The notes: generated by a model from the sequence alone, not told the origin. Shown: positions 17,809-29,539, counted from the stretch's first letter. The stretch: DNA of 64,000 nucleotides from Hyphomicrobiales bacterium (GCA_013911885.1 JACESI010000001.1:368966-432965); one strand, 5' to 3'. Program-made: numbers and translations.

Positions 17809-19604
17809 CCATCAACCGGCCTTGCCGGCTGCAGACCACGCACGGAATTGCCGAGATAGACCGCTTTCGCGCGCCCGAGATCGGCAAGCGTCAAAAGGCT
17901 CTCGCGTGCCTTGCCGTCGGCGAGAAGCCGCGCCCGCAAGGTTCCGGGCAGCAATCCGCAGGCAAGCGGCGGGGTCAGGAGTTCGCCGCCAATATCAACA
18001 AAGATGTTGGTGCGGCTTCCCTCGCAGAGCGCCCCCGATTCATTCAGATAGATCACCTCACCGGCGCCGCAGGCCGCGTGATACTGCTCGAACTCGCGGT
18101 CATAGATATCGCGGCGCGTGGTTTTGTGGCGCAGGAAAAGATCATCGGATGACAGTCGTGTCGGCGAGATCACATAGCGAACTTCCGCAGGTGTGCCGCC
18201 TTCGGGGGCGGCAAGCGTTGCCTTGGTGAGCGACATTTCTCCGTCCGCCCTGAGCACCAGACGCACGCGCAGGCGCTCGCCGGTTTGCGTTTCCCGCCCG
18301 ATCAGCCCGAGCGCCGCCACCCGATCAAACGGAAAGCCGAAATGCGCCGCCGAGCGTTCCAGCCGTTCCAGATGTTCCTCGATAAGCCAGATGCCGCTTC
18401 CTGGAACATCAAGCATGGTCTCGAAGAGGTCAAAATCCGCCAGCGCATCGTTCAGGAACCGCATTTTCAAGATCGCCTCGTCATATTCCGCGTCCGCCTC
18501 GCTGTCGGCGACAATGCCGGAGCCGATGCCGATTTCACCACGCCCATCCGGCAAGATGACAAGGGTGCGGATCGCCACATTGAAGTCAAGATCGCGGTTC
18601 GGGGCAATTGTGCCGATCGAGCCGCAATAGACGCCGCGCGGGCCTTGTTCGAGATCATGGATGAGTTCCATGGCGCGGATTTTCGGCGCGCCCGTGATCG
18701 ACCCCGCCGGAAACAGCGCGCGCATGATGGCTTCAGCCGTCGTGTCTTCGGCAATTTCGCCCTCCACGCCGGAGGTGAGCTGGTGCAGTGTCGGATAGGT
18801 TTCGACCGTGAAAAGATCCGGCACCTTGACGCTGCCGATTCTGGCGATGCGGCCGATATCGTTGCGCATGAGATCGACGATCATGAGGTTTTCGGCACGC
18901 TGCTTCTCGTCATCATGGAGCCGGGCGCGGGCGCGGGCATCGGCGCTTTGCGATATGCCGCGCGGTTCGGTCCCCTTCATCGGGCGGCTTCTGAGGCGCG
19001 TGCCCGTGCGGGCCAGGAAAAGTTCCGGCGACAGCGAGACAATCGAGAAATCCGGGGTCGAAACAAGACCGCCATGGCTCACCGGCTGGGTCAGTCGTAA
19101 CCGGCGATAGAGCGCCGCCGGGTCGCCGTCGATCTCAAAATCCGCTTTGAAGGTCAAATTGAGCTGATAGATATCGCCAGCCTCGATCATCCGCTTTGTG
19201 GTTTCAAAGCGCGCGCGATAGGTCTCGCGCGTAATCGTCGGGCGTGGCGGTTGCTTGAGCCGGTAATCGCCGCCCCGCTTTGCGAGCCATTCGCCTGCCT
19301 GCCTGCTGGTGAGGGATTGCGGTGCCTTGAAAAGCCCGAACCAGAGGAGAGGTACCGCCGCTTCAGCCTGCGCGCGTTCCTGAAGCCGGGGTTCGAAGGC
19401 ATATCCCAGCTCATAGCTCATGAAGCCGGCAGCGTGGAGGCCGCGCGACAGGCCATCCTCGAGGATGGCGAAGGCAGCGGCGATGTCGCCATCCGCGCCA
19501 TCAAGGCGTACAACAGACTCGGGCGCATGAAACAGCCGCGCCCGGTCCTGAAGTACATCCTCCAAGAGAACGAAAATCTCTGCTTTCCGACTGTCGGGCG
19601 TCAT
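17802..19604 (-). CDS. pabB: Aminodeoxychorismate synthase component I / aminodeoxychorismate lyase fusion
   Basis: Fusion of 600 residues for p-aminobenzoate (folate) synthesis. Residues about 90-370 are the chorismate-binding PabB domain (YQLNLTF, SPELFLARTG, KGTEPRG, GSITGAPKIRAMELI, GVYCGSIG). Residues about 375-600 are a class IV aminotransferase PabC-like domain (DFDLFETML, the likely PLP lysine in RHKTTRRDIYD, LYLNES-like VIYLNESG, GLLPGTLRARLL). Fused PabB-PabC proteins are common in alphaproteobacteria. ATG 19604 is used; a TTG four codons upstream is the only earlier start. Confidence 0.9.
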   Translation of the reverse strand: MTPDSRKAEIFVLLEDVLQDRARLFHAPESVVRLDGADGDIAAAFAILEDGLSRGLHAAGFMSYELGYAFEPRLQERAQAEAAVPLLWFGLFKAPQSLTSRQAGEWLAKRGGDYRLKQPPRPTITRETYRARFETTKRMIEAGDIYQLNLTFKADFEIDGDPAALYRRLRLTQPVSHGGLVSTPDFSIVSLSPELFLARTGTRLRSRPMKGTEPRGISQSADARARARLHDDEKQRAENLMIVDLMRNDIGRIARIGSVKVPDLFTVETYPTLHQLTSGVEGEIAEDTTAEAIMRALFPAGSITGAPKIRAMELIHDLEQGPRGVYCGSIGTIAPNRDLDFNVAIRTLVILPDGRGEIGIGSGIVADSEADAEYDEAILKMRFLNDALADFDLFETMLDVPGSGIWLIEEHLERLERSAAHFGFPFDRVAALGLIGRETQTGERLRVRLVLRADGEMSLTKATLAAPEGGTPAEVRYVISPTRLSSDDLFLRHKTTRRDIYDREFEQYHAACGAGEVIYLNESGALCEGSRTNIFVDIGGELLTPPLACGLLPGTLRARLLADGKARESLLTLADLGRAKAVYLGNSVRGLQPARPVDGQ

Positions 19605-19707
19605 GCTCGTTCTCAAAGGCGCGGATTTTCCGGCCGGGACAAGGGCGAAGCGCCCGCTTTATCATCTGGTCATTCGAACGGCAACGACAAGCGGCGTTAA
19701 AAAACTA

Positions 19708-19735
19708 AAAACCCGGCGCGTTGGTGCCGGGTTTT
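19708..19735 (-). terminator. Rho-independent terminator after the peptidoglycan-binding gene
   Basis: AAAACCCGGC (19708-19717) and GCCGGGTTTT (19726-19735) form a 10-bp stem with an 8-base loop. In the minus direction the stem is followed by TTTTTAGTTTTTT, a strong U-tract, 29 bases after the stop of the gene at 19764. Confidence 0.9.
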
Positions 19736-19763
19736 CAGAATGCCTGGAAAAGGCGGGTGTCGC

Positions 19764-20309
19764 TCAGGAGAACCAGCCCTTGACGCGGCCCCATATCGAA
19801 GTCGCAGGCGCTGCGGCGGTGGCGCTTCCCTCTACCGGGGTCGATCCTTGAATTTCAGGCATGGCCTCGCCGTCAAAATGTTCTTCATCGGCGGTGACTT
19901 CCGCCTTTTTCACGGTGTCCGCATCAAACGACTTGAAGGCGTCCATTTTAGCCAGTGTCGCCGGTCCGGCCATGCCGTCGGCGTCGAGGCCGTTTTTCTT
20001 CTGAAATTCCATGACGGCTTTCTCGGTGCCTTTACCGAAGATGCCGTCAGCCCCGATACTGAGCGCTTCCTGAAGCTGTTTCACCGCAGCCCCGCGCGAA
20101 CCGACGCGCAAAAGCACGAGTTCCTGAAGACCCATGGCGTTGAATGTGTCTGGTCCGGCAATGCCGTCAACCGCGAGGTGGTTGGCTTTCTGGAAATCCA
20201 TCACCGCCTTCATGGTGCCGGAACCAAAAATGCCGTCTGCTTTGACGCCGAGTTTTTCCTGAAGCCGTTTCACTGGCGCACCCGACATTCCGTTTTTCAA
20301 AATTGACAT
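19764..20309 (-). CDS. Peptidoglycan-binding domain protein
   Basis: Predicted 181-residue protein with two PG_binding_1 repeats, each a three-helix bundle with the pattern VKRLQEKLG...ADGIFGSGTMKAVMDFQ (residues about 9-60) and VKQLQEAL...ADGIFGKGTEKAVMEFQ (about 66-125), followed by an acidic, Ala/Thr-rich linker ending in a short aromatic tail (WGRVKGWFS). No signal peptide or catalytic domain is visible, so it is not itself a recognisable hydrolase. ATG 20309 has AGGGAG eight bases upstream. It is flanked by its own terminator and that of rpsA, hence a single-gene unit. Confidence 0.8.
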   Translation of the reverse strand: MSILKNGMSGAPVKRLQEKLGVKADGIFGSGTMKAVMDFQKANHLAVDGIAGPDTFNAMGLQELVLLRVGSRGAAVKQLQEALSIGADGIFGKGTEKAVMEFQKKNGLDADGMAGPATLAKMDAFKSFDADTVKKAEVTADEEHFDGEAMPEIQGSTPVEGSATAAAPATSIWGRVKGWFS

Positions 20310-20438
20310 GGAATTCTCCCTGATTGACTTGTCGCAGCCTCTTTGCGGCGACGTCCCCGAAAATAGATCGGGAAGTGTGCCGTTCCGGTTTAGGCGGATC
20401 AAACGTGAATTACAACCGATCCTGCAACGCTTTGATGA

Positions 20439-20466
20439 CAAAAACCCGGCTCTTTCGAACCGGGTT
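20439..20466 (-). terminator. Rho-independent terminator after rpsA
   Basis: AACCCGG (20443-20449) pairs with CCGGGTT (20460-20466). In the minus direction the stem is followed by TTTTTG, 29 bases after the rpsA stop. Confidence 0.88.
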
Positions 20467-20494
20467 CCTGACCGTTTGATCATCAGTCGATGGA

Positions 20495-22198
20495 TTATCT
20501 GTCTTTGTCCTGACCTTTGAGGGCAGCACCAAGAATATCGCCGAGCGATGCACCTGAATCGGACGAGCCGTATTGGGCGACCGCATCTTTTTCTTCGGCG
20601 ATTTCGAGTGCCTTGATCGAGACGGCGATTTTGCGGGTCTTCTTGTCGAAATTGGTGACCCGTGCGTCGACCTTCTCACCGACCGAGAAGCGCTCCGAAC
20701 GCTGACCATCGCGGTCACGCGAGAGGTCGGCGCGGCGGATGAAGGCCTGAAGATCGGTGTCGGCGATCTTCACTTCAAGACCGGCTTCCTTGACTTCGAT
20801 GACTTCGCAGGTCACGACCGCGTTCTTGCGGATGTCGCCAGCTTCGGCTGCGGCTGCGAACTTGTCACCGCCAAGCTGTTTCACGCCAAGCGAGATGCGC
20901 TCTTTTTCGATATCCACGTCAAGCACGACGGCTTTCACCATGTCGCCCTTGTTGAAGTCTTCGATGGCTTCCTCGCCCGGGCGGTTCCAATCGAGATCCG
21001 ACAGGTGAACCATGCCGTCGACATCGCCTTCAAGGCCGATGAAGAGGCCGAATTCGGTCTTGTTCTTGACTTCGCCCTCAACTTCCTTGCCGACCGGGAA
21101 GGCCTTCGCGAAATCTTCCCACGGGTTCGACAGGGTCTGTTTCAGACCGAGCGAGATACGGCGTTTGGACTGGTCGACTTCAAGCACCATGACGTCGACT
21201 TCCTGCGAGGTGGCGACGATCTTGCCCGGATGAACGTTTTTCTTCGTCCAGGACATTTCCGACACGTGGATCAGGCCTTCGATGCCTGGTTCCAGTTCCA
21301 CGAAAGCACCGTAGTCGGTGATGTTTGTAACCCGGCCGGTGAATTTCGTACCGAGTGGATATTTCGCTTCGATGGCATCCCATGGATCGCTCTGAAGCTG
21401 TTTCATGCCAAGCGAGATGCGATGCGTTTCCTGGTTGATCCGTACGATCTGAACCTTGACCGCTTCACCGATATTCAAAACTTCCGATGGGTGGTTGATG
21501 CGGCGCCATGCAATGTCGGTGACATGCAGCAGGCCATCAATGCCACCGAGATCGACGAACGCGCCGTAATCGGTTATGTTCTTGACCACGCCCTCGATGA
21601 CCTGGCCTTCGGCGAGGTTCTGGACGAGTTCCGAGCGCTGTTCGGCGCGGGTTTCTTCGAGAACCGAGCGGCGGGAGACGACGATGTTGCCGCGGCGCTT
21701 GTCCATTTTCAGGATCAGAAAAGGCTGCGGTGTGTTCATCAGCGGGCCGACATCGCGGATCGGGCGGATATCGACCTGGCTGCGCGGCAGGAAGGCAATC
21801 GCGCCTTCGAGATCGACGGTGAAGCCGCCTTTGACCGCGTTGAAAATCTGACCCTGAACTTTTTCACCTTTTTCGTAGGCGACTTCAAGATTGATCCAGC
21901 TTTCCTCGCGGCGGGCTTTTTCGCGGGAGAGGACTGCTTCGCCAAGGGCGTTTTCGACACGCTCGACATAGACTTCGACGGTGTCGCCGATATTCAGCTT
22001 GCCATCGCGGAACATCGTTCCGAATTCCTTGACCGGGATACGTCCCTCGGTCTTCAGGCCGACGTCAACAACGGCCAGATCTTTTTCAAACGCAACGATT
22101 TTGCCGCGAAGAACGCTGCCTTCGAGCGGCAGATCGGTTTGCATGGATGCTTCAAAGAGGCTTGCAAAATCCTCAGTGGATGGGTTCATTTCACTCAT
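20495..22198 (-). CDS. rpsA: 30S ribosomal protein S1
   Basis: Protein of 567 residues with six S1 RNA-binding repeats, which helps mRNAs dock on the 30S subunit. Repeat signatures recur: GRIPVKEF, GFTVDLEGAIAFLPRSQVD, GAFVDLGGIDGLLHVTDIAWRR, GAFVELEPGIEGLIHVSEMSW, GLFIGLEGDVDGMVHLSDLDW and LEVKIADTDLQAFIRRADLSRD. ATG 22198 has GGAG six bases upstream and gives the family's MSEMNPSTEDFASLF start; the open frame continues 34 codons further without support. Upstream neighbour cmk in the same direction is the classic arrangement. Confidence 0.97.
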   Translation of the reverse strand: MSEMNPSTEDFASLFEASMQTDLPLEGSVLRGKIVAFEKDLAVVDVGLKTEGRIPVKEFGTMFRDGKLNIGDTVEVYVERVENALGEAVLSREKARREESWINLEVAYEKGEKVQGQIFNAVKGGFTVDLEGAIAFLPRSQVDIRPIRDVGPLMNTPQPFLILKMDKRRGNIVVSRRSVLEETRAEQRSELVQNLAEGQVIEGVVKNITDYGAFVDLGGIDGLLHVTDIAWRRINHPSEVLNIGEAVKVQIVRINQETHRISLGMKQLQSDPWDAIEAKYPLGTKFTGRVTNITDYGAFVELEPGIEGLIHVSEMSWTKKNVHPGKIVATSQEVDVMVLEVDQSKRRISLGLKQTLSNPWEDFAKAFPVGKEVEGEVKNKTEFGLFIGLEGDVDGMVHLSDLDWNRPGEEAIEDFNKGDMVKAVVLDVDIEKERISLGVKQLGGDKFAAAAEAGDIRKNAVVTCEVIEVKEAGLEVKIADTDLQAFIRRADLSRDRDGQRSERFSVGEKVDARVTNFDKKTRKIAVSIKALEIAEEKDAVAQYGSSDSGASLGDILGAALKGQDKDR

Positions 22199-22475
22199 AA
22201 GTGCTCCTAAAGAGCCGAACAGCCGTTGATCTGGCGCGTCATGGCGCAGGCTTTCAAGGGTGGTTCGACTTAACGCCGGCGGGTTGGTGTTTCGGTTCAA
22301 GTATCGGGCGGCAGGTCTCTCAATCGACCTTTGCCATCAGCCCGTGTTTACCCGCAGGCTTCAGCTCGGGTTTCATGGTCTGTGGCGCAGCCAGCGTATC
22401 AGGCCGTCGATACTCATCTCAGGGTCGTTTCTAGAACCAGTTTCTTGCATCATGCCGGGTTTTTTCACGCTTCTT

Positions 22476-24541
<2,066 letters not shown>

Positions 24542-24789
24542 TCAACTGCGGATGATGTCGCTGTGCTCTAACACGCACTTTCGGCGACGTCACTATACCT
24601 GACGGCATTTGATGGCTCACCCGTCCCCGCAAGGTTGCGATGCTGTTCTGAGGCGCCTTATTCAGGGGAATAGCGGGCAAGGGCAACTTTGACTTTGACA
24701 GGCATGAAATCGCAGTTTAACAACCCCCAATTCCAGACAAAGCGTCTTTTCTCTCAGACTATGCGTCTTTTTCAATGTGAGGTTCCCCC

Positions 24790-25215
24790 GTGGCGACACC
24801 AGAAGCAGGCACGAAACGCGTTTGCCCCGAAACCGGCAAGAAATTTTATGATCTGAACAAAGATCCGATTGTCTCTCCCTATACGGGCGAATCATACCCA
24901 AGAGCGTTTTTCGAAACCGAGAAAATCGAAGCCGTCAAACATCGCGCCCGCGCCAAAGTCGTGCCGGAAGCGGAAGCTGACGATGACGAAGATGAAGACG
25001 ATGAGATCGTCGACGACGTTGTCGAAGTCGTCTCTCTCGAGGAGGCTGACGCCGAGGTTGAGGAAGATGATGCGCTGCCGGGCATCGAAGATGAAGAAGA
25101 CACGGAAATCGAGATCGACGATGATGACGACACCTTCCTCGAGCCGGACGAAGACGAAGACGATGATGTGAGCGATCTGCTCATCGATGCCGACGACAAT
25201 GAAAAAGACCTCTGA
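24790..25215 (+). CDS. FYDLN-acid domain protein (TIGR02300)
   Basis: Predicted 141-residue acidic protein starting with GTG at 24790. The first 40 residues hold a small cysteine-containing motif (TKRVCPETGKKFYDLNKDPIVSPYTG) that defines the FYDLN family of alphaproteobacteria. The rest is almost entirely Asp and Glu. No biochemical function is known for the family. It is directly followed by tRNA-Ala and preceded divergently by aroA, the usual context. Confidence 0.88.
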   Translation: MATPEAGTKRVCPETGKKFYDLNKDPIVSPYTGESYPRAFFETEKIEAVKHRARAKVVPEAEADDDEDEDDEIVDDVVEVVSLEEADAEVEEDDALPGIEDEEDTEIEIDDDDDTFLEPDEDEDDDVSDLLIDADDNEKDL

Positions 25216-25329
25216 TCAATCCGCTGCACGCCGTTCAAATCGCTTGATTTTGTAAGGCCGCGGCCATAAGAGAACAGAGATTGGCGCCCACCAAAGCGCC
25301 AGTCATTCCGGGCAGAGAGCCCGCCGGAT

Positions 25330-25405
<76 letters not shown>

Positions 25406-25632
25406 AATTTACTGTATATCTCGTTGTTTTGAAATAAAAATCAGAATTAAATAGCGCCGATTTTTCTAGACCCTCGCGGGCATTATTTTCTATGGCCATT
25501 CGAATTCGATGGGTGGCAGCATCCCATTCTTTACATGCTTATGTGCAGGATTATAGAACACGCTATGTAGTCGAACACCTCATGCCAGGCCATGATGAGG
25601 GAATTGTAGACGCGGCGATGGAGCCGCGCCGC

Positions 25633-26580
25633 CTAGGCCACCATGTAAAGATACCACGTATAGGTGGCATAGACCGTGAGGAGGGCGGTGCCTGTCATCC
25701 ATCCGAGCGATTTCCGCAGGAAAAGGAAGGCTGCGAAAATCATGGTGACCACGGCCATCAATGGAATATCAACCTGTGCTATCGCCGGCTCGATCGTGAG
25801 CGGGATGATCAGGCTGGTAATGCCCAGAATGGCCGCAATGTTGAAGATGTTCGACCCGATGATATTGCCGATCGCCACATCCGGTCTGCTGCGAAAGGCG
25901 GCAGCAATGGAGGCTGCAAGTTCGGGAAGACTGGTGCCGACGGCAACGATGGTGAGCCCGATCACCGCTTCTGGCACGCCGAGGTCGCGGGCAATGGCCA
26001 CAGCGCCATCAACAAGCCAGTCCGCCCCGGCAAACAACAACGCGAACCCGGCGAGAACGAAAACCACCGCGATCCCAAGCGCCTTGCCGGAAATAGCCGG
26101 TTGAGCCCCGCCGTCCTTGAGCGTGGCTGCATCATTGCTATCGTCGCGATAGGCGTAGATGAGATAGGCAACGAGAAACAGAAGAAGTCCTGTCGCTATC
26201 AGCCGGCTGATGGCGCCCGTCATTGCAACGGCGAAAAGAAGTACGGCGATCGCGAGCGCCACAAGCACATCGCGCTTGAGTGCGCGTGATTGCGGTATGA
26301 ATGGCGCAATCAGGAGCGTGATGCCGCCAATCAGCAGAATATTGGCGGTGTTCGAGCCGACGGCATTACCGACTGCAATCGCAGGCTGGTTTGCAAGCCC
26401 TGCCTTGAGCGAGACCAGCAATTCCGGCATGGATGTTCCGAACCCGACTACTGTCAGGCCGATGAGTGCATCTGAGATGCTGAGCCGACGGGCGAGCGTC
26501 ACCGCGCCGCGCACGAGGATATCGCCTCCCGCAAACAATGCGACGAGACCAATCAGGATCAACCCGATATTCATGAACAT
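25633..26580 (-). CDS. Calcium/sodium antiporter (CaCA family, YrbG-like)
   Basis: Inner-membrane exchanger of 315 residues with about ten helices. The two inverted alpha-repeats are evident: GFGTSMPELLVSLKAGLANQP... with AVGNAVGSNTANILLI in the first half, and AVGTSLPELAASIAAAFRSRPDVAIGN with IIGSNIFNIAAILG in the second. These acidic and asparagine residues bind the cations in the family. Another ATG two codons in (26574) could be the start. The ion actually exchanged cannot be told from sequence. Confidence 0.88.
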   Translation of the reverse strand: MFMNIGLILIGLVALFAGGDILVRGAVTLARRLSISDALIGLTVVGFGTSMPELLVSLKAGLANQPAIAVGNAVGSNTANILLIGGITLLIAPFIPQSRALKRDVLVALAIAVLLFAVAMTGAISRLIATGLLLFLVAYLIYAYRDDSNDAATLKDGGAQPAISGKALGIAVVFVLAGFALLFAGADWLVDGAVAIARDLGVPEAVIGLTIVAVGTSLPELAASIAAAFRSRPDVAIGNIIGSNIFNIAAILGITSLIIPLTIEPAIAQVDIPLMAVVTMIFAAFLFLRKSLGWMTGTALLTVYATYTWYLYMVA

Positions 26581-26658
26581 GATGAAAGGATTCTTATGGA
26601 AGTGGTTGGACAGCTCCGATCACATAAGAACACCATCTGCCACTTACCAGAGAATTCT

Positions 26659-27708
26659 TCAAAGAATCTCATCTTCGTCAAAGAGCGGATGGCTCTCAAT
26701 TTCGTCGGAGACGGAACCCACGCGGCTTTCGGCTTCACTCAGGTTTTTCAGCCGGGCAATGTGGAACAGCGCGTCACCCTGATTGACCACCGGAAGATTG
26801 GTGCGCCCGACGATAATGCCGGGATCAGTGCTTCTTATCTCGGATTCGAAATCCCCGATCGGATCGCCGATATAGCCGATAGTCTCGCCAGGATGAACCA
26901 GGTCTCCGATATTCTTGTGCGCGCGCATGATGCCGCCTTGCGGTGCCCGCAGCCAGTAGCTTGAGCGCGAGAGCACGGGCGGTCGCGCGGGCTTTGAGAC
27001 AGTGCGGGCGGGCACCATACCGAGCGCCTGAAAGACCGAGAGCACACCGCGCACGCCGACGCGGATTGCGAATTCGTCAAAGCGCAGGGCCTCACCCGCC
27101 TCGTAGAGCAGAATTTCGACACCATTCTCTTTGGCGGCCTCGCGCAATGAACCGGCGCGAAGCGGTGCCTGCATGACGACCGGCGCACCAAAGGCGTCCG
27201 CGAGTTCGCGAAGCCTCGGGCTTGCTTTCGCATCGTAGCGCAATTGCGGATAATTGGTGCGGTGCACTGCGGCGGTGTGCAGATCGATGCCGAATTCGCA
27301 GCGCTTGACGATTTCCGACAGGAACAGATCGGCCAGTCGCGCGGTGAGCGAGCCTTTCTCAGAACCCGGGAAGAAGCGGTTGAGATCGCGCCGGTCCGGC
27401 AGATAGCGCGAATGCGCCAGAAAGCCGTAGGAATTCACGATCGGCACCGCGAGAACCGTCCCGCGCAGCTTTTCCAGCCCTTTCGACTTCAACACCCGGC
27501 GGATGATTTCGACACCCAGAATTTCGTCGCCATGGATCGCGGCAGAAAGAAAAACCACCGGGCCTGGCCGTTTCCCGTGCACCACCCGCACCGGTAGCGT
27601 CATCGGCGTGTGATTGGACAGAAGACTGAGCGGCAAATCGATCGTGCGGATTTCTCCGGGCGCGATTGCGGCCTGGCCGAAAAGGAACGCGCCGTGCTTT
27701 ACCGTCAT
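26659..27708 (-). CDS. AstE/aspartoacylase-family zinc hydrolase of the RimK operon
   Basis: Predicted metallohydrolase of 349 residues in the succinylglutamate desuccinylase/aspartoacylase group, which shares the M14 carboxypeptidase fold. Zinc ligands: H59 and E62 in AAIHGDEILG and H144 in GIDLHTAAVHR; RDLNR (107-111) matches the substrate-arginine motif. The C-terminal part (PQGGIMRAHKNIGDLVHPGETIGYIGDPIG) is a barrel-sandwich typical of the family. ATG 27708 lies four bases after the rimK stop with AAGG upstream. Context suggests it acts on a glutamylated or acylated product of RimK; that is inference. Confidence 0.85.
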   Translation of the reverse strand: MTVKHGAFLFGQAAIAPGEIRTIDLPLSLLSNHTPMTLPVRVVHGKRPGPVVFLSAAIHGDEILGVEIIRRVLKSKGLEKLRGTVLAVPIVNSYGFLAHSRYLPDRRDLNRFFPGSEKGSLTARLADLFLSEIVKRCEFGIDLHTAAVHRTNYPQLRYDAKASPRLRELADAFGAPVVMQAPLRAGSLREAAKENGVEILLYEAGEALRFDEFAIRVGVRGVLSVFQALGMVPARTVSKPARPPVLSRSSYWLRAPQGGIMRAHKNIGDLVHPGETIGYIGDPIGDFESEIRSTDPGIIVGRTNLPVVNQGDALFHIARLKNLSEAESRVGSVSDEIESHPLFDEDEIL

Positions 27709-27712
27709 GAAA

Positions 27713-28618
27713 TCAGCCTTTACCGCGCGTCTTGGTCGAGCCCTTTTGCACGTGTGATTCCATAAATTCAATGATCTTGCCGGCGACGTCAACCCCGGTT
27801 GCTTTTTCCACGCCTTCAAGCCCGGGCGAAGAATTGACCTCCATCACCACCGGACCATGATTGGAGCGCAGCATGTCGACGCCACAGACATTAAGCCCCA
27901 TCGCTTTGGCGGCGCGGATTGCGGTTGAGCGCTCCTCCGGCGTAAGGCGGATCGAGTTGGCGCTTCCGCCACGATGCAGATTGGAGCGGAAATCGCCCTC
28001 AGCACCGGTTCGCATCATCGAGGCAACGACCTTGCCGCCGACAACGAAAGCGCGGATATCGGTGCTTCCCGCTTCTTTGATGAATTCCTGAACGAGAATG
28101 TTCACATTCGCCCCACGGAATGCTTCGATCACGGATTTTGCCGAGCGCCGCGTATCGCCGAGCACAACGCCGATACCTTGTGTGCCTTCGATGAGCTTGA
28201 TGATCACGGGTTCACCGCCGACCAGATCGAGCAGTTTGTCCGTCTGTTTCGCGTCATGCGAGAACGCGGTGACGGGAAGGCCGATGCCTTCGCGGGCAAG
28301 GATCTGCATCGAGCGCAGCTTGTCGCGCGACCGGCCGATGGCGACGGATTCATTGAGCGGCCAGACCTTCATCATTTCGAACTGGCGAAGAACAGCCGTG
28401 CCATAATAGGTGACGGAAGCGCCAATGCGCGGGATCACGGCATCATAGACGGGCAGCTTTTCTCCATTATGATAAAGAGCCGGACGATGGGAAGTGATAT
28501 CCATGTAACAATGGGTGTGGTTGATGACATCCATTTTATGGCCGCGCTTTTCGGCGGCGTCGACCAGGCGCTGGTGCGAGTAAAGTCCGGCGTTACGCGC
28601 CATCAATGCGATTTTCAT
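27713..28618 (-). CDS. rimK: RimK-type glutamate ligase (ATP-grasp)
   Basis: ATP-grasp ligase of 301 residues. RimK adds glutamates to the C-terminus of ribosomal protein S6. Diagnostic blocks: [57 protein letters not shown] (ATP lysine), SGS-like [31 protein letters not shown] and [18 protein letters not shown] with the metal-binding Glu and Asn. Length matches E. coli RimK. It is two bases downstream of the RimB-like gene and four upstream of the AstE-like gene, so these are co-translated. Confidence 0.93.
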   Translation of the reverse strand: MKIALMARNAGLYSHQRLVDAAEKRGHKMDVINHTHCYMDITSHRPALYHNGEKLPVYDAVIPRIGASVTYYGTAVLRQFEMMKVWPLNESVAIGRSRDKLRSMQILAREGIGLPVTAFSHDAKQTDKLLDLVGGEPVIIKLIEGTQGIGVVLGDTRRSAKSVIEAFRGANVNILVQEFIKEAGSTDIRAFVVGGKVVASMMRTGAEGDFRSNLHRGGSANSIRLTPEERSTAIRAAKAMGLNVCGVDMLRSNHGPVVMEVNSSPGLEGVEKATGVDVAGKIIEFMESHVQKGSTKTRGKG

Positions 28619-28620
28619 GG

Positions 28621-29151
28621 TTAGGCCTTCCGTTCTATGGATTGAAGGTCGTGACCGCCGAGATAGGCTCTACCGGGTGAGACCGTGTAAAATTTTCTCA
28701 GTGCACTCCGCCCGACAAGCATGGGAAATTCCATCCGTTCGCGGCTTGTCAGGGTGATGTCAACCATAGAGGTAATGCCGGCAAGAGTCAGCCGTGTTCG
28801 TATCACCGGCCGCTCTTCGACATGACCCGATGACGACTTGACCTTGCGCAACCCGGCATAGCGTGCGCTGAACGGAAAGTATCTGTCGTCGCTGCGCGCC
28901 GCCCCGCGCGGTGGCTTGCGAAAGCCGAATTCAACCCACTCGAGGTTGTCACGTGTGACAAGGCGCATCGCATCGACATGAAGCGCGCTGGTTCTGGCGC
29001 CGGTATCGATCTTCGCGTGCACAATCTGCCCTTCAATATCGGGCAGCATCACCCATTCCTTCCAGCCGACCATGGCGGCTGGACGCGGCTTGCGTCTGCT
29101 GGCGCGGCGCGGCGGTGTTCCAGACGGGGGAATGGTTGTCGAAATTTCCAT
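28621..29151 (-). CDS. rimB: RimB-like retropepsin-type protease (ATP-dependent zinc protease family)
   Basis: Predicted 176-residue protein with the aspartyl-protease-like signature [14 protein letters not shown] (D49-T50-G51), then [11 protein letters not shown] and [16 protein letters not shown], matching the family annotated as ATP-dependent zinc protease and called RimB in the Pseudomonas rimABK operon. A proline/arginine-rich stretch of about 28 residues precedes the domain. It lies two bases upstream of rimK. In Pseudomonas RimB regulates RimK-dependent modification; the same role is inferred here. Confidence 0.8.
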   Translation of the reverse strand: MEISTTIPPSGTPPRRASRRKPRPAAMVGWKEWVMLPDIEGQIVHAKIDTGARTSALHVDAMRLVTRDNLEWVEFGFRKPPRGAARSDDRYFPFSARYAGLRKVKSSSGHVEERPVIRTRLTLAGITSMVDITLTSRERMEFPMLVGRSALRKFYTVSPGRAYLGGHDLQSIERKA

Positions 29152-29174
29152 ATGCGGTTCCTCTGGACCCTCAG

Positions 29175-29456
29175 CTACGCTGGTTTTTCGCCGGAGACGT
29201 TAAGACTGGAATCGTTGAGCCGCCGATAGCTCGCGAATGAGCGTGTGTTGAGGACGACAAAAAACGTTTCCATGTCGATGAGTATGAAGCCACGTTCATA
29301 AAGCGCGCGGCTCAATTCCTGAATGTCCTCCGGATAGAGCCGTTTGCGTCCGACAAGCTGTCTCAGGAGCTTCATTGACAGGCGAAACCGACCGCTCTCC
29401 TTTCCGCCGAAAGGCAGATCATAGAACGCGGTTATTTTTTCAGCGGTAATCTGCAT
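29175..29456 (-). CDS. Hypothetical protein, first gene of the RimK operon
   Basis: Predicted 93-residue soluble protein starting MQITAEKITAFYDLPFGGKE. It contains a mid-section rich in basic residues (LLRQLVGRKRLYPEDIQELSRALYERG) and a hydrophobic segment (FILIDMETFFVVLNTRSF). I recall similar small proteins beside rimK in Hyphomicrobiales, but no function or domain name is known to me. ATG 29456 begins the conserved-looking part; the frame remains open upstream through AT-rich promoter DNA. It ends 23 bp before the RimB-like gene. Confidence 0.6.
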   Translation of the reverse strand: MQITAEKITAFYDLPFGGKESGRFRLSMKLLRQLVGRKRLYPEDIQELSRALYERGFILIDMETFFVVLNTRSFASYRRLNDSSLNVSGEKPA

Positions 29457-29487
29457 TTCACCAAAATAATTTTTTCTATATATAATT

Positions 29488-29512
29488 ATTATTTCGCTAT
29501 ATAGCAAATAAT
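29488..29512. promoter_or_regulatory. AT-rich palindrome between the RimK operon and mgtE
   Basis: ATTATTT (29488-29494), one unpaired C, the 10-bp palindrome GCTATATAGC (29496-29505), and AAATAAT (29506-29512) form a nearly perfect dyad. It is centred in the divergent promoter region, about 28 bp before the mgtE start and about 32 bp from the start of the small unknown gene. A repressor site is likely; the regulator is unknown. Confidence 0.45.
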
Positions 29513-29539
29513 TATTCTCAATAGAAGACGGGAAACCTA

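Noticed and set aside
20573..22210. A 545-codon open frame on the plus strand opposite rpsA
   Set aside because: It is exactly antisense to a clear six-repeat S1 protein. Its Phe/Asp-rich composition is the mirror of S1 codons, and it has no domain signature.
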